A stretch of 64,000 nucleotides of DNA from Roseobacter sp. GAI101 (GTDB lineage Bacteria; Pseudomonadota; Alphaproteobacteria; Rhodobacterales; Rhodobacteraceae): the NCBI RefSeq assembly GCF_000156335.1, contig NZ_DS999213.1:1798810-1862809 (forward strand). Direction: 5' to 3'. Of this stretch, positions 35,052 to 45,001 are shown in pieces. How positions within the stretch are numbered: position 1 is the stretch's first letter; each line of letters starts with the position of its first letter. The notes beneath the pieces are model-generated. The model was not told where the DNA came from, searched no databases, and was given only the letters and a program-made list of their open reading frames with translations. Both the position numbers and the translations under genes were made by a program.

Positions 35052-36049
35052 CCCGCACCGCCCTCGTCACAGGATCATCCGGATTCATCGGATATTTCAC
35101 CTCTATCGCTTTGCTGGACGCAGGCTGGAAGGTCATCGGGCTGGATTGCCTGTCAGATTACTACGACGTCGCCCTCAAGGAACGCCGCCAGGCGATGCTG
35201 AACCAGCATGCCGGCTTCAGCGTGATCAAAGACCGGCTGGAAACCCCCGGCACGCTGATGGAGATTTTCGAAAAGCACCGCCCCGACGCAGTGGTTCATC
35301 TGGCAGCCCAAGCTGGCGTGCGCCACTCCATCGAAGCGCCCCGCGACTACGTCGAGGCAAACCTGATCGGGACATTCGAACTGCTCGAAGCCGCCCGTGC
35401 CTACCCCCCCGCGCACATGCTGCTGGCCTCGACCTCCTCGGTCTACGGCTCGAACACCGACATGCCCTATGCGGAAACACATAAGGTCGACACGCAGATG
35501 TCGTTCTACGCCGCCACCAAAAAGGCGACCGAGAACATGTCGCACAGCTATGCGCATCTTTATCATCTGCCGATCACCATGTTCCGGTTCTTTACCGTCT
35601 ATGGCCCATGGGGTCGCCCCGATATGGCGCATTTCAAATTCACCAAAGCGATCCTGAACGGCGACCCGATCGACATCTACAACCACGGCGACATGAAACG
35701 CGACTTTACCTATATCGACGATCTGACCGCCTCGATCCTTGCGCTGATCGACACCGTGCCGGGTGACACGCCCGTTGAAAACGACAGCCTGTCCAACGTC
35801 GCGCCCTTCCGCGTCGTCAACATCGGTAACGACAGCCCCGTGCCGTTGATGGATTTCATTGCCGCCATCGAAAAGGCCTGCGGTCGCGCGGCGATCAAGA
35901 CCTACCACGACATGCAACCCGGCGATGTGCCCGCCACCTGGGCGGATGCAAGCTTGCTGCAAAACCTGACAGGCCAGCGCCCCGTCACCCCCATCGAAAC
36001 CGGTTTGCAAAACTTCGTCGACTGGTACCGCGATTATTACAAGATCTGA
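35048..36049 (+). CDS. UDP-glucuronate 4-epimerase-like SDR protein
   Basis: A 333-residue extended SDR with GSSGFIG at residues 8-14, catalytic SSVYG and YAATKKA (Tyr-x3-Lys), and the FRFFTVYGPWGRPDMA signature seen in UDP-glucuronate 4-epimerases, which make UDP-galacturonate. It starts within the dehalogenase stop (ATGA), so the two are translationally coupled even though their functions appear unrelated. About 110 bases later comes ribulose-phosphate epimerase. It probably serves surface polysaccharide synthesis. Confidence 0.85.
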   Translation: MTRTALVTGSSGFIGYFTSIALLDAGWKVIGLDCLSDYYDVALKERRQAMLNQHAGFSVIKDRLETPGTLMEIFEKHRPDAVVHLAAQAGVRHSIEAPRDYVEANLIGTFELLEAARAYPPAHMLLASTSSVYGSNTDMPYAETHKVDTQMSFYAATKKATENMSHSYAHLYHLPITMFRFFTVYGPWGRPDMAHFKFTKAILNGDPIDIYNHGDMKRDFTYIDDLTASILALIDTVPGDTPVENDSLSNVAPFRVVNIGNDSPVPLMDFIAAIEKACGRAAIKTYHDMQPGDVPATWADASLLQNLTGQRPVTPIETGLQNFVDWYRDYYKI

Positions 36050-36157
36050 CGCCCTGTATTCCAAATGGTCTAAAATCCTCGCCGAAGGCTCCGCCGATTG
36101 CCACCGGCACTGCCAATGCTTATATCGCGCCCAACCCTCCCAATAAGGCCCAGACAC

Positions 36158-36847
36158 ATGACATTCGATCGCTCCATCAAAATAGCCCCCTCGATCCTTG
36201 CCGCCGATTTTGCCAATTTCGGGGCCGAATGCGCCGCCGTCGAGGCGCAAGGGGCCGATTGGGTCCATGTCGATGTGATGGATGGCCATTTCGTGCCCAA
36301 CATCAGTTTTGGCCCCACCACATGCGCCGCAATCCGGCCCCATATCAAGGGCATCATGGACGTGCATCTGATGATCGCCCCCGTTGATCCCTACATTGAT
36401 GCCTTCGCGCAGGCGGGTGCCGATTTCATCACCGCCCATGTCGAGGCAGGCCCCCATATCCACCGCACGCTTCAGGCGATCCGTGGCGCGGGGGCCAAGG
36501 CAGGCGTGGCGCTGAACCCTGGCACACCGGCGTCGGCGGTTGAACATCTGCTCGATATCACCGATCTGGTCTGCGTGATGACCGTGAACCCCGGCTTTGG
36601 CGGTCAGAAATTCATCGACATGACGGACAAGATCAAAACCCTGCGCGCCATGATCGGCGACCGTCCGGTGCATATCGAAATCGACGGCGGCGTGGATGTG
36701 AATACCGCACCGACCGTAGCAAAAGCCGGTGCCGATGTTCTGGTCGCAGGTTCAGCCGTGTTCCGCGGTGGTTCGGTCACCAACCCCGGTCCTTACGGCG
36801 ATAACATCCGCGCCATCCGCGAAGCGGCCTCCGGCGTTTACGTCTGA
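36158..36847 (+). CDS. rpe: Ribulose-phosphate 3-epimerase
   Basis: A 229-residue TIM-barrel enzyme starting MTFDRSIKIAPSILAADF. The catalytic and metal-binding residues are in HVDVMDGHFVPN, DVHLMI, MTVNPGFGGQKF and EIDGGV. It interconverts ribulose-5-phosphate and xylulose-5-phosphate in the pentose phosphate pathway. The ATG at 36158 has AAGG about 11 bases upstream; an open frame further upstream has no homology. A strong terminator follows. Confidence 0.95.
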   Translation: MTFDRSIKIAPSILAADFANFGAECAAVEAQGADWVHVDVMDGHFVPNISFGPTTCAAIRPHIKGIMDVHLMIAPVDPYIDAFAQAGADFITAHVEAGPHIHRTLQAIRGAGAKAGVALNPGTPASAVEHLLDITDLVCVMTVNPGFGGQKFIDMTDKIKTLRAMIGDRPVHIEIDGGVDVNTAPTVAKAGADVLVAGSAVFRGGSVTNPGPYGDNIRAIREAASGVYV

Positions 36848-36875
36848 ATTTCGCCCAAACGCAGCACTGCGCATG

Positions 36876-36915
36876 AAAAGGCCGGCCCTCTATCGCGAGG
36901 GCCGGCCTTTTTTTG
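36876..36915. terminator. Bidirectional terminator after rpe
   Basis: A perfect 15-bp stem (36876-36890 with 36897-36911) with a 6-base loop carries A residues on the left and a T run (36908-36914) on the right, so it can end both rpe and the convergent acyl-CoA ligase transcript. Confidence 0.94.
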
Positions 36916-36926
36916 TTTCAGCAGGG

Positions 36927-38420
36927 TCAGTCAAGCTGGTCTTTAAACGTCGCGATCAGCTTGTGTTTCAGGATCTTACCCGTTGGCGCTGCCGGCAAGG
37001 CGGTGCCGATGATAATGTGTTTCGGGCGCTTGTAGCCAGTCAGCCGCTCTTTCACGAACGCCCGAAGATCATCGGCAGTCAGGCTGTCGCCCTCGGCGAT
37101 CTGGACAAATGCCAGCACCTCCTCGTCACCATCCTTGCTGCGCCCGATCACGGCAGACTGGATCACCTGCGGGTGGTCGTTGATCGCGGCTTCTACCTCG
37201 GGGGGGTACACGTTGAACCCGCCGTGAATGATCAGTTCCTTTGACCGGCCCAGGATATGCAGCAGCCCATTTTCGTCAAGCTTGCCCAAATCACCCGTGC
37301 GCAGCCACCCGTCTGCATCGACCACTTTCGCAGTCTCGGTCGGGTTCTTGTAATAGCCCTTCATGATGTGCGGACCACGGGTCAGCACTTCGCCGGTGCC
37401 CGCGCTGCCGCCCTCGACGGTGTCGTCAATCTTGACCTCGATCCCGGCCAGTGGCGGGCCGACGGATACATCAGGCGATCCGATCGGGTTGGACGTTGCC
37501 GATGTGCCGGCAGTGGTTTCGGTCATGCCATAGCCGTTCTGGATCGCCACGCCGTAAAATCCTTCGGCCTTGCGCTTCCAGGCAGGGTCAAGCGGCGCTG
37601 CCCCCGACGACACATAGCGCAGGGTTTCCGAATTAAGCTGGGTCAGCCCCTTTTCCTTGGTGTATTGCATCAGCAATGCGTGCATCTGCGGCACTGCAGA
37701 CAGAAAATTCACGCCCGACGTCAACGCATTATACAGCTTTTCAGCCGAAAAACGCGCCTCAAGCCGGACTTCGGCCCCGATATAGCAGGATGCGGTCAGC
37801 ACCGAACACAGACCGAACACATGGGTCAGCGGCAACACGCCATAGACCACATCACCCGGTGTCATGCCGCGCAGGTTGGCCGATGTCATCCCGCCAAAGC
37901 GCACGTTTGCATGGGTCAGCATCACACCCTTCGGGTCGCCCGTGGTGCCCGTTGTGTACAGCAACACAGCAACGTCGCTTAGGTCGGCATCGGGATTGCT
38001 GGCGATGGGCTTGGCCATATGCAGCGCACCGAATGCACCCGTGATTTCCTGTGCGCCCATGCCTTCGGCGTGCTTACCCGCGTCCGGCGATGCGCCGGTG
38101 GTCATAAGAACGGCTGCCGGTGTGGCATGGTCCAGAATCCGTTTGACCTCGCCCTCGGTCTGTCTGGCGTTGACCGGAATGATTACCGCGCCCGCCTTCC
38201 AGGTGCCAAAGATGGTGGCCACAGCCGCCGCGCAGTTTTCCGACAACAGCAGGACGCGGTCATTTGGCTGCACGCCGGATGCCTTTAGCGTTTCGGCCAC
38301 GTCATCCGATGCCTTGTCGAGATCGCGGAAGGTCCAGCGGGCCCCCACGCTGTCACTCAGGGCCTGTGCATCGCCCCGTGTCGTGATCTGATGTGCAAGA
38401 TAATCCTCTACACGCGCCAT
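36927..38420 (-). CDS. AMP-forming acyl-CoA ligase of the catabolic operon
   Basis: A 497-residue ANL ligase with P-loop LLYTTGTTGDPKG, NGYGMTET, RTGDLGKLDENG, GRSKELIIHGG and the C-terminal PTGKILKHKL catalytic lysine. It activates the carboxylic acid that the preceding genes then degrade. It is the last gene of the operon that begins with the IclR gene; GGAGG stands upstream. In the R. palustris pim operon a similar ligase (PimA) activates dicarboxylates. Substrate not readable from sequence. Confidence 0.88.
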   Translation of the reverse strand: MARVEDYLAHQITTRGDAQALSDSVGARWTFRDLDKASDDVAETLKASGVQPNDRVLLLSENCAAAVATIFGTWKAGAVIIPVNARQTEGEVKRILDHATPAAVLMTTGASPDAGKHAEGMGAQEITGAFGALHMAKPIASNPDADLSDVAVLLYTTGTTGDPKGVMLTHANVRFGGMTSANLRGMTPGDVVYGVLPLTHVFGLCSVLTASCYIGAEVRLEARFSAEKLYNALTSGVNFLSAVPQMHALLMQYTKEKGLTQLNSETLRYVSSGAAPLDPAWKRKAEGFYGVAIQNGYGMTETTAGTSATSNPIGSPDVSVGPPLAGIEVKIDDTVEGGSAGTGEVLTRGPHIMKGYYKNPTETAKVVDADGWLRTGDLGKLDENGLLHILGRSKELIIHGGFNVYPPEVEAAINDHPQVIQSAVIGRSKDGDEEVLAFVQIAEGDSLTADDLRAFVKERLTGYKRPKHIIIGTALPAAPTGKILKHKLIATFKDQLD

Positions 38421-38498
38421 AATTGCTCTGCCTCCTCGCAGGTTATGGACGCCTTCCGCCCGAACGGACTGAAAGCGCGTATTCAGTTTGGCAACATT

Positions 38499-39272
38499 TC
38501 AGCCGCCGTAATTCGGTTTGCGCTTTTCCAGGAACGCGGCGATGCCTTCGGCGGCCTCCTCGGCACCGGCGGCATGGGCCATGGCGTTGCGTTCGGCATC
38601 CAGTTGCGCGGCTTCGGTCACGTCGTACCCTTGGGCGACAAGGCCCCGAATGACAGACTGCGCCTGACGCGGGCCCTGGGCCAGACGGTCGGCATAGGCC
38701 ATGGCACCGTCCATCGCCGCCCCGGGTTCGGCCAGCGCATTCACAACGCCAAGGTCATGCATCCGGTCGACCGTGACCGGCAACGCCAGTAAACACATTT
38801 CCATCGCCAACTGGCGCGGCAAGGCGCGGGCAAGCGACGCGGTCAGGCCGCCATCGGGGACCAGGCCTGCCTTGACGTAGGCTGCCGTGAATTTGGCACC
38901 TTTCGCGGCGACAATCAGATCGCAGGCCAGCGCAAAGGACAGGCCCGCACCGGCAGCTCCACCTTCGACGGCGGCGATCACAGGCACCGGGCTGTTCCGG
39001 ATCGCGCGCACCACGTCATGCAATTCGTCAATCTTGCTGCGGCGCACATCCTCGGGCAGCTCGCGGCGTGCGATCAACACGTTCAAATCGCCCCCCGCGC
39101 AGAAAAAATCGCCTTCGGAGGTCAGGATGACCGCGCGGATACGGGGGGCTGCGGCCAGTTCAATCGCCTCTTTGATGCAGGCATAAAGTTCCGGCGACAG
39201 GGCACCGCGTTTGTGCGCATTCCCGTTCCAGACGATGATCCGGTCGCCCTTGTCTTCAATCCGTGCGCTCAT
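38499..39272 (-). CDS. Enoyl-CoA hydratase/isomerase family protein
   Basis: A 257-residue crotonase-fold protein. The oxyanion-hole segments are LTSEGDFFCAGGDLN and VEGGAAGAGLSFALACDL. It hydrates an enoyl-CoA or catalyses a related ring-opening or isomerisation. Its ATG overlaps the stop of the thioesterase (ATGA), showing coupling. Confidence 0.9.
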   Translation of the reverse strand: MSARIEDKGDRIIVWNGNAHKRGALSPELYACIKEAIELAAAPRIRAVILTSEGDFFCAGGDLNVLIARRELPEDVRRSKIDELHDVVRAIRNSPVPVIAAVEGGAAGAGLSFALACDLIVAAKGAKFTAAYVKAGLVPDGGLTASLARALPRQLAMEMCLLALPVTVDRMHDLGVVNALAEPGAAMDGAMAYADRLAQGPRQAQSVIRGLVAQGYDVTEAAQLDAERNAMAHAAGAEEAAEGIAAFLEKRKPNYGG

Positions 39273-39730
39273 GTCAATTTCTCCTGTGGGACGCGTTTGA
39301 ACACGCCCGTCGATGTGGCAATCACGGTGCCATCTTCGTGGACCAGCTCGGCGTCGATATAAAGCAGGCTGCGCCCGCCCCCCTTGATGCGCCCCGTGGC
39401 AGTGACCCGCCCGGGTTTTCCCGCCGCCAGAAATTGCGTGGTCAGCGAAATCGTCAAGAACGGGTTCAGACCCTTGGGATCAACGCTGAGCGATCCGGTC
39501 ATGCCACATGCGTTGTCCAGCAAAGTGGCCGCGATACCGCCATGAAGAACTCCATGGCGGTTGAGGTGTTGCGGACCCAGATCAAGGTAGCAGCGCCCGT
39601 GGGGCGGATCGGATATGTCAACGACATACCCGACCAGCGTTTGGGTGCCGGTCTCGTCCCGGATCAGCAAGCTTTCATCAGGCTGCTGCGATGGCAATGT
39701 AGCGCTCCAGATGGTGGTCAGTGTCGCCAA
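39269..39730 (-). CDS. Hotdog-fold thioesterase (PaaI type)
   Basis: A protein of up to 153 residues with the HGGIAATLLDNACG segment that contains the active site of PaaI-like thioesterases. It would hydrolyse stalled acyl-CoA intermediates. The start is uncertain: the ATG at 39728-39730 lies 53 bases inside the upstream acyl-CoA dehydrogenase gene, and the first 20 or so residues may not be translated; a TTG nearer 39665 is an alternative. Confidence 0.8.
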   Translation of the reverse strand: MATLTTIWSATLPSQQPDESLLIRDETGTQTLVGYVVDISDPPHGRCYLDLGPQHLNRHGVLHGGIAATLLDNACGMTGSLSVDPKGLNPFLTISLTTQFLAAGKPGRVTATGRIKGGGRSLLYIDAELVHEDGTVIATSTGVFKRVPQEKLT

Positions 39731-40811
39731 AGCGGTGGTCGGCCATGATGATACGCTTGGCGATATGGGCCAGTTCGTATTCCTGCGTCATGGCAATCCC
39801 GCCGTGCATCTGGATGCTGTCCTCGGCAACCAGACGTCCGGCGCGGCCCAACAGGTTCTTGGCGGCGGACACATGGCTTTCGCGGGCCTTGTGGGGATGC
39901 TCAAGATGGCCCGCAGCGACGATCACGGCAGAGCGTGCCTGCTCCATCTCGATCAGCAGGTCGGACATGCGGTGCGCAAGCGCCTGGAACGTGCCGATCG
40001 GTTTGCCGAACTGTTTGCGCGTCATCAGATAGTCGCGCGTCAGGCGGCACGCTGTTTCCATCGCACCCAGCGTTTCAGCACAGATCGCAACGTTTGCGGC
40101 TGCGATGCGGGCCTCGATCGCGGGGTATGCCTTGCCAGCGTCACCCAGACGGGCAGAGGCAGGCACAGTCACATCATCCAGCGTGATTTCCGCAGCACGG
40201 CCACCGGCCAGCAGTGCGTAGCCTTGCAGCGTGATACCCTTGGCGTCCGCGGGCACCAGGAACAACGAGATGCCATCTTCGTCCGCCACGTCACCGCTTT
40301 CGCGCGCAGACACAACCAGCATGTCGGCGTTTTCAGCGTTCACGACGACAGCCTTGCGGCCGTTCAACACGACGTTGTCGCCATCGGCCTTGGCCGTGGT
40401 GCTGACGCGGTTCATGTCATAGCGGCTGGTAGGTTCGCCGTGGGCAAACGCCAGTTGCAGCGCGCCGCCGATGATTTCCTCGACATGGGCCTTTTGGTCG
40501 TCATTGCCCAGCTCGGCAATCAGACCGCCGCCCAGAACGGCGGTATCAAGGAACGGTTCGACCACGCCTGCGCGGCCCAGCTCTTCGAACACCACCGCGA
40601 TGTCGAAACCAGCACCGCCAAAGCCGCCCTGATCTTCGGTGAAGAGCGCGCCGATGACGCCCAGTTCGGCAAGGCCGTTCCAGATGTCGGCGGAAAACCC
40701 GGTGTTACTTTCAAGGATCTTGTTGCGTGTCGCGGTATCGTATTTGTCGCGCAGGAAACGACGCAGGCTGTCTTGCAGCATTTGGCGTTCTTCTGTCAGG
40801 TCGAAGTTCAT
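39678..40811 (-). CDS. Acyl-CoA dehydrogenase, small-type subunit (PimD-like)
   Basis: A 377-residue flavoprotein of the acyl-CoA dehydrogenase family, beginning MNFDLTEERQMLQDSLRRFL. The C-terminal IQMHGGIAMTQEY segment contacts the FAD and substrate. It is the partner of the dehydrogenase immediately upstream (4-base overlap). Such pairs form heterotetramers as in PimC/PimD and steroid FadE pairs, where only one subunit carries the full active site. Confidence 0.88.
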   Translation of the reverse strand: MNFDLTEERQMLQDSLRRFLRDKYDTATRNKILESNTGFSADIWNGLAELGVIGALFTEDQGGFGGAGFDIAVVFEELGRAGVVEPFLDTAVLGGGLIAELGNDDQKAHVEEIIGGALQLAFAHGEPTSRYDMNRVSTTAKADGDNVVLNGRKAVVVNAENADMLVVSARESGDVADEDGISLFLVPADAKGITLQGYALLAGGRAAEITLDDVTVPASARLGDAGKAYPAIEARIAAANVAICAETLGAMETACRLTRDYLMTRKQFGKPIGTFQALAHRMSDLLIEMEQARSAVIVAAGHLEHPHKARESHVSAAKNLLGRAGRLVAEDSIQMHGGIAMTQEYELAHIAKRIIMADHRFGDTDHHLERYIAIAAA

Positions 40812-42013
40812 GCTCCACCTCCCATCGTTGTTTTGGCAATGATCTGGCGCTGGATTTCGTTCGAGCCGCCAAAGATCGACAGTTTACGGTTGTTGAAATA
40901 CTGCGCGGCCACGGGGCCGGCATTCAACGGATCAGGCAGGGCAAGGTTGGACCCTTCGATCGCTTCGGATGCGAAGGGCATCGCGTAAGCACCTGCGGCA
41001 CGCCGCGCCAGATCGTTGATTTCCTGACGGATGATCGTGCCTTTGACCTTGAGCATGGACGATTCGACACCCGGTGCCGCGCCCGCTGCCGCCTTTGAGA
41101 CGATGCGCAGGTTGGTCGTGCTCATCGCCATCAGGTCGATTTCAACCCGTGCAACTCGTGCCGCAAAGTGGGGGTTTTCCATCAACGGCTTGCCGCCGGA
41201 CATTTCGGCCCGTGCGATCCGCTTAACCGCTGTCAGACCGGCCTGAGAGAACCCGACGCCCGCGATGTTCGTGCGTTCGTGGGTCAGCAGGTACTTGGCA
41301 TAGGTCCAGCCTTTGTTTTCTTCGCCAACCAGGTTTTCGACAGGGACCTTGCAGTCGGTGAACCAGACTTCGTTCACCTCGTGAGTGCCATCCAGCAGGA
41401 TAATCGGGCGCACTTCGACGCCGGGGGTGTCCATGTCGATCAACAGGAACGAGATACCTTCCTGCTGCTTTACCGTCTTGTCGGTGCGTACGAGACAGAA
41501 GATCATGTTGGCGTGCTGGCCAAGGGTCGTCCAGGTCTTCTGACCGTTGACGATGTAATGCGTGCCCTCTTCGTTCAACACGGCCTCGGTCTTGAGAGAG
41601 GCAAGGTCGGACCCGGCACCCGGCTCGGAATAGCCCTGACACCACCAGTCTTCGCCCGAAAGAATACGGGGCAGCCAGTAATCGTTCTGTTCTTGGGAGC
41701 CAAATTTCTGCAGCACAGGTGCCAGCATCGACAGACCGAACGGCACGATGCGCGGCGCGTAATGTGCGGCGGCCTCTTCCTCGAAGATGTGGCGCTGAAC
41801 CGCGTTCCATTCGGCACCGCCGAACTTCTTGGGCCAGTTCGGGGCCAGCCAGCCCTGTGCGTTCAGGATGGCATGCCATTCTTCCTGACCCGCTTTGCCC
41901 AGTTCTTCCCCCTTGCGGATTTTATCGCTCATTTCCTTGGGAAGCTTTTCCTCAAGGAAGGCGCGCACTTCGGCGCGGAAGGCCTTTTCTTCGTCGCTGT
42001 AGCTCAGATCCAT
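40808..42013 (-). CDS. Acyl-CoA dehydrogenase, large-type subunit (PimC-like)
   Basis: A 401-residue acyl-CoA dehydrogenase starting MDLSYSDEEKAFRAEVRAFL with GGAGG upstream; an upstream in-frame ATG is less well placed. The FAD and substrate segments WCQGYSEPGAGSDLASL and FGGSNEIQRQIIAKT are clear. With the next gene it is expected to form a heteromeric dehydrogenase and feed electrons to electron-transfer flavoprotein. Confidence 0.9.
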   Translation of the reverse strand: MDLSYSDEEKAFRAEVRAFLEEKLPKEMSDKIRKGEELGKAGQEEWHAILNAQGWLAPNWPKKFGGAEWNAVQRHIFEEEAAAHYAPRIVPFGLSMLAPVLQKFGSQEQNDYWLPRILSGEDWWCQGYSEPGAGSDLASLKTEAVLNEEGTHYIVNGQKTWTTLGQHANMIFCLVRTDKTVKQQEGISFLLIDMDTPGVEVRPIILLDGTHEVNEVWFTDCKVPVENLVGEENKGWTYAKYLLTHERTNIAGVGFSQAGLTAVKRIARAEMSGGKPLMENPHFAARVARVEIDLMAMSTTNLRIVSKAAAGAAPGVESSMLKVKGTIIRQEINDLARRAAGAYAMPFASEAIEGSNLALPDPLNAGPVAAQYFNNRKLSIFGGSNEIQRQIIAKTTMGGGA

Positions 42014-42061
42014 TAATCTTTCCTCCGGTTGATGTCGTTCGGGCATTGCGCCCTTGTTACT

Positions 42062-44158
42062 TTATTTAGCGGCGTCTTTGTTCAGGTCATCAAAGGTGCG
42101 ACCCTCTGCCACCAGTTGTTTCAGCAGCGGCGCGGGTTCCCAGAACCATGCGTCGTCCTTGGCGTAGGTTTCGATATCGGCCAGCAGTTCAGGCAGGCCT
42201 TGCAGGTCGGCCCATTTCATCGGGCCACCCCAATAGCGCGGGAAGCCGTAGCCAAACAGCAGCACCATATCGATGTCGAGGGGACGTTTCGCGATGCCTT
42301 CGCCCAGCAGTCTTGCGGCTTCGTTCACCATCGCGGCCATGTAGCGGCGCACGATCTCGGCATCTGTGAAATCACGCGGGGTGATGCCCAGTTCCTTGCG
42401 CTCTGCCTCGATCAAAACGGGGACTTCAGGGTTCGGGACACCGCCACGGCTACCGGCCTCGTAGACATAGTAGCCCTTGCCGGTCTTCTGGCCAAAGTTG
42501 CCGCCTTCGCAGATTTTGTCAGGGTATGTCGGCACACGTTCCGCCGGATGACGTGTCGCCGCCTTGCGTTTGCGCGTGGCCCAGCCGATGTCCAGCCCCG
42601 CCAGATCGCCCACGGCAAACGGCCCCATGGCAAAGCCGAAATCGACCAACGCCTTGTCGATCTGATAGGGCGACGCGCCGTCCAGCACCATGTGATCGGC
42701 GGCGGTACGATAGGTCGCCAGAATGCGGTTGCCGATAAACCCGTCGCACACCCCTGCCCGGACAGAGATCTTGCCGAGTGCCTTGCCAAGGGCAAAGCCC
42801 GTGGCCACCACATCCGGCGCAGTCTTGTCAGCCACAACCACTTCGAGCAGTTTCATGATGTGCGCGGGCGAAAAGAAGTGCAGCCCGATAACGTCCGCGG
42901 GGCGCGACGTACTGGCCGCGATCTCGTTGATGTCCAGATAGGATGTATTCGACGCCAAAATTGCGCCGGGCCTGCACACGGCATCCAACTTGCCGAACAC
43001 GTCCTTCTTGACGTCCATGTCCTCGAACACGGCCTCGATCACCAGATCCACCAAGGCGAGGCTCTCGTAGTTGACCGACACTTCAAGTGCGACGGTGGTC
43101 ATGGCGTCGAATTTCATCTGTGTGATCTTGCCACGCTTGAGCGCGCCGGACAGGTTGCCCGCGATACGGGCCCTTGCGGCTTCCGCGGCCTCTGGCTTCA
43201 TCTCGATCAGGACAACGTTGAAACCGGCCAGCAGCGCCGCCGTCGCGATCCCTGCCCCCATGGTCCCGCCGCCGATGATCCCGATGGATTGCAACGCACG
43301 GGGTTGCACGCCCTTCAGCTCTGGCAGGTTACCAACGGCACGTTCGGAGAAGAACGCGTGGATCATGCCCTCACGTTGGTCGGTTTCCATCAAATCGGTG
43401 AAAATCTTGCGTTCGGCGGCCATGCCTTGGTCAAAGGGCAATTCCGAAGCCGCTTGCACGGCGCGCACGGCATGTGCAGGCGAAATCTGGCCCCGGCCCT
43501 TTTTCAGCGTCCCGTCATAGGCCGCATCCCAATCGATGGCGGCGGGGGCGGCCATTTCGCTGACCGCGCGGCGGGGGGCAGCGGCATCCAGCAGCTCTTG
43601 GGCATAGGCAAGGCCGACCTCTTGCGGATCACCTTCGGCCACCTTGTCGATGATGCCCAGCGTCAACGCCTCGGGGGCCTTGACCTGACGGCCAGAGGTG
43701 ATCAGGTCAAGCGCGGCATCCACGCCGATCAGGCGCGGCAGGCGCTGCGTCGCACCGGCACCGGGGATCAGGCCCAGATGCACTTCGGGCAGGCCGACGA
43801 TGGCTGAAGGCTGTGCAACGCGGTAATGTGCCGACAGCGCGATTTCCAGACCACCGCCCAGGCTGACGCCATGCATCGACGCGACGACCAGCAGGGGCGA
43901 TGCCTCGATCCGCTTGCACACATCAGGCAGGTAGGGTTCCAGCGGCGTCTTGCCGAATTCAGTGATGTCGGCACCGGCGATAAAGGAGCGGCCTTCGCCC
44001 ACGATCAGAACCGCCTTCACGCCCGTGTCAGCCTCGGCGCGTTCGATCCCGGCGACCAGACCCAGCCGGACGGCATGGGACAGCGCGTTGACCGGTGGGT
44101 TCTGCAAGCGCAACACGGCAATGTCACCGCTGCGGGTATAGGCAATCTTGTCAGTCAT
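42062..44158 (-). CDS. Bifunctional enoyl-CoA hydratase/3-hydroxyacyl-CoA dehydrogenase (FadB/FadJ/PimF-like)
   Basis: A 698-residue two-domain enzyme. The N-terminal crotonase domain has [15 protein letters not shown] and [14 protein letters not shown] with the catalytic Glu in [10 protein letters not shown]. The C-terminal NAD-binding domain has [11 protein letters not shown], then LDINEIAAS and [15 protein letters not shown] with the catalytic histidine. It carries out two consecutive steps of beta-oxidation. It is the second gene of the operon, 23 bases after iclR. Thiolase is absent from the visible operon. Confidence 0.93.
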   Translation of the reverse strand: MTDKIAYTRSGDIAVLRLQNPPVNALSHAVRLGLVAGIERAEADTGVKAVLIVGEGRSFIAGADITEFGKTPLEPYLPDVCKRIEASPLLVVASMHGVSLGGGLEIALSAHYRVAQPSAIVGLPEVHLGLIPGAGATQRLPRLIGVDAALDLITSGRQVKAPEALTLGIIDKVAEGDPQEVGLAYAQELLDAAAPRRAVSEMAAPAAIDWDAAYDGTLKKGRGQISPAHAVRAVQAASELPFDQGMAAERKIFTDLMETDQREGMIHAFFSERAVGNLPELKGVQPRALQSIGIIGGGTMGAGIATAALLAGFNVVLIEMKPEAAEAARARIAGNLSGALKRGKITQMKFDAMTTVALEVSVNYESLALVDLVIEAVFEDMDVKKDVFGKLDAVCRPGAILASNTSYLDINEIAASTSRPADVIGLHFFSPAHIMKLLEVVVADKTAPDVVATGFALGKALGKISVRAGVCDGFIGNRILATYRTAADHMVLDGASPYQIDKALVDFGFAMGPFAVGDLAGLDIGWATRKRKAATRHPAERVPTYPDKICEGGNFGQKTGKGYYVYEAGSRGGVPNPEVPVLIEAERKELGITPRDFTDAEIVRRYMAAMVNEAARLLGEGIAKRPLDIDMVLLFGYGFPRYWGGPMKWADLQGLPELLADIETYAKDDAWFWEPAPLLKQLVAEGRTFDDLNKDAAK

Positions 44159-44181
44159 CTAAATACTTCCTGTCACTTTGA

Positions 44182-44958
44182 TTAGTCCCGACGGCTTAGC
44201 GCGGGTTTGCGGCCTGTCCGTGTTTCAAGCGCGCGCACGAGGTCGCGCAAGGCCGGACCGACCTCGTTTTGGATGCGGGCATCGGGCAGGTCACCCGGCG
44301 TGGCCCCCATGGAAAAGGCGACCGGTTCGCCGAACTCTTCCGCGAAATACGGCACGCTGACCGCGTGCACGCCGTTGGCATAGCGCGAGTCCCCCAGCGA
44401 TGAAGCGAAACCTTGAGCAACCAATTGTTTGAATCCTTCCGCCCGGAACTGTCGCATATCCGGATCGGCCGTCAACTGCTCAAAGCGCTCTTCGCTAAGT
44501 GACGCCACGACGGCCATGCCGGAGGACGAGCCAAGGATCGGAATCCGGTGCCCCGGCTCAAGCCAGATCGTCGATGCGTTCTGCGGCCGCCACGTGCGCA
44601 CCAGCATCATGCGGGCGTCATCGCGGACCGCGACCAGCCCCAGCGTACCGGTATCATCGGCCAGTTGCTGCATGGCATCAGATGCCAGATCAAGGAAATT
44701 CACGGCCACCGATGCCACCGACCCCAAGGCAATCGCCGACGGCCCCAGCCGGAAGCGGTCATTGCGCCCCCCGTGGCTAAGGTACCCCAAGGAACACAAT
44801 GTATAGGTCAGGCGCGATACGGTGGGTTTCGGCAGTCCGGTCCGGTCGGCGATCTGCGCATGGGTCAATCCACTGTCGCTGGCGCGAAATGCCCGCAGCA
44901 CAGCCATGCCACGGGCCAGTGTATTGGCGAATTTGCGATCAACGGGGACCGAATTCAT
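44182..44958 (-). CDS. IclR-family transcriptional regulator
   Basis: A 258-residue regulator with an N-terminal winged helix (LTHAQIADRTGLPKPTVSRL) and the C-terminal effector-binding domain. It heads the acyl-CoA catabolic operon and a double palindrome lies upstream. It probably responds to an acid or acyl-CoA handled by the operon and controls itself and the following genes. Confidence 0.9.
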   Translation of the reverse strand: MNSVPVDRKFANTLARGMAVLRAFRASDSGLTHAQIADRTGLPKPTVSRLTYTLCSLGYLSHGGRNDRFRLGPSAIALGSVASVAVNFLDLASDAMQQLADDTGTLGLVAVRDDARMMLVRTWRPQNASTIWLEPGHRIPILGSSSGMAVVASLSEERFEQLTADPDMRQFRAEGFKQLVAQGFASSLGDSRYANGVHAVSVPYFAEEFGEPVAFSMGATPGDLPDARIQNEVGPALRDLVRALETRTGRKPALSRRD

Positions 44959-44974
44959 GTCTCCACCTCGGTTT

Positions 44975-45001
44975 GTTTTACTATGTAAAACACAATTTTA
45001 C
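44975..45001. promoter_or_regulatory. Overlapping palindromes upstream of the IclR gene (likely operator)
   Basis: GTTTTAC-TAT-GTAAAAC (44975-44991) is a perfect 7-bp inverted repeat, and its right arm GTAAAA pairs again with TTTTAC at 44996-45001. The AT-rich site begins 17 bases upstream of the start codon and suits binding by a dimer or a pair of dimers of the adjacent IclR protein. Confidence 0.72.

Noticed and set aside
35153..36673. Very long minus-strand open frame (about 500 codons) across the sugar epimerase and rpe genes
   Set aside because: It lies antisense to two genes with clear catalytic motifs and has the His/Asp/Gly-rich composition of a shadow frame in GC-rich DNA.
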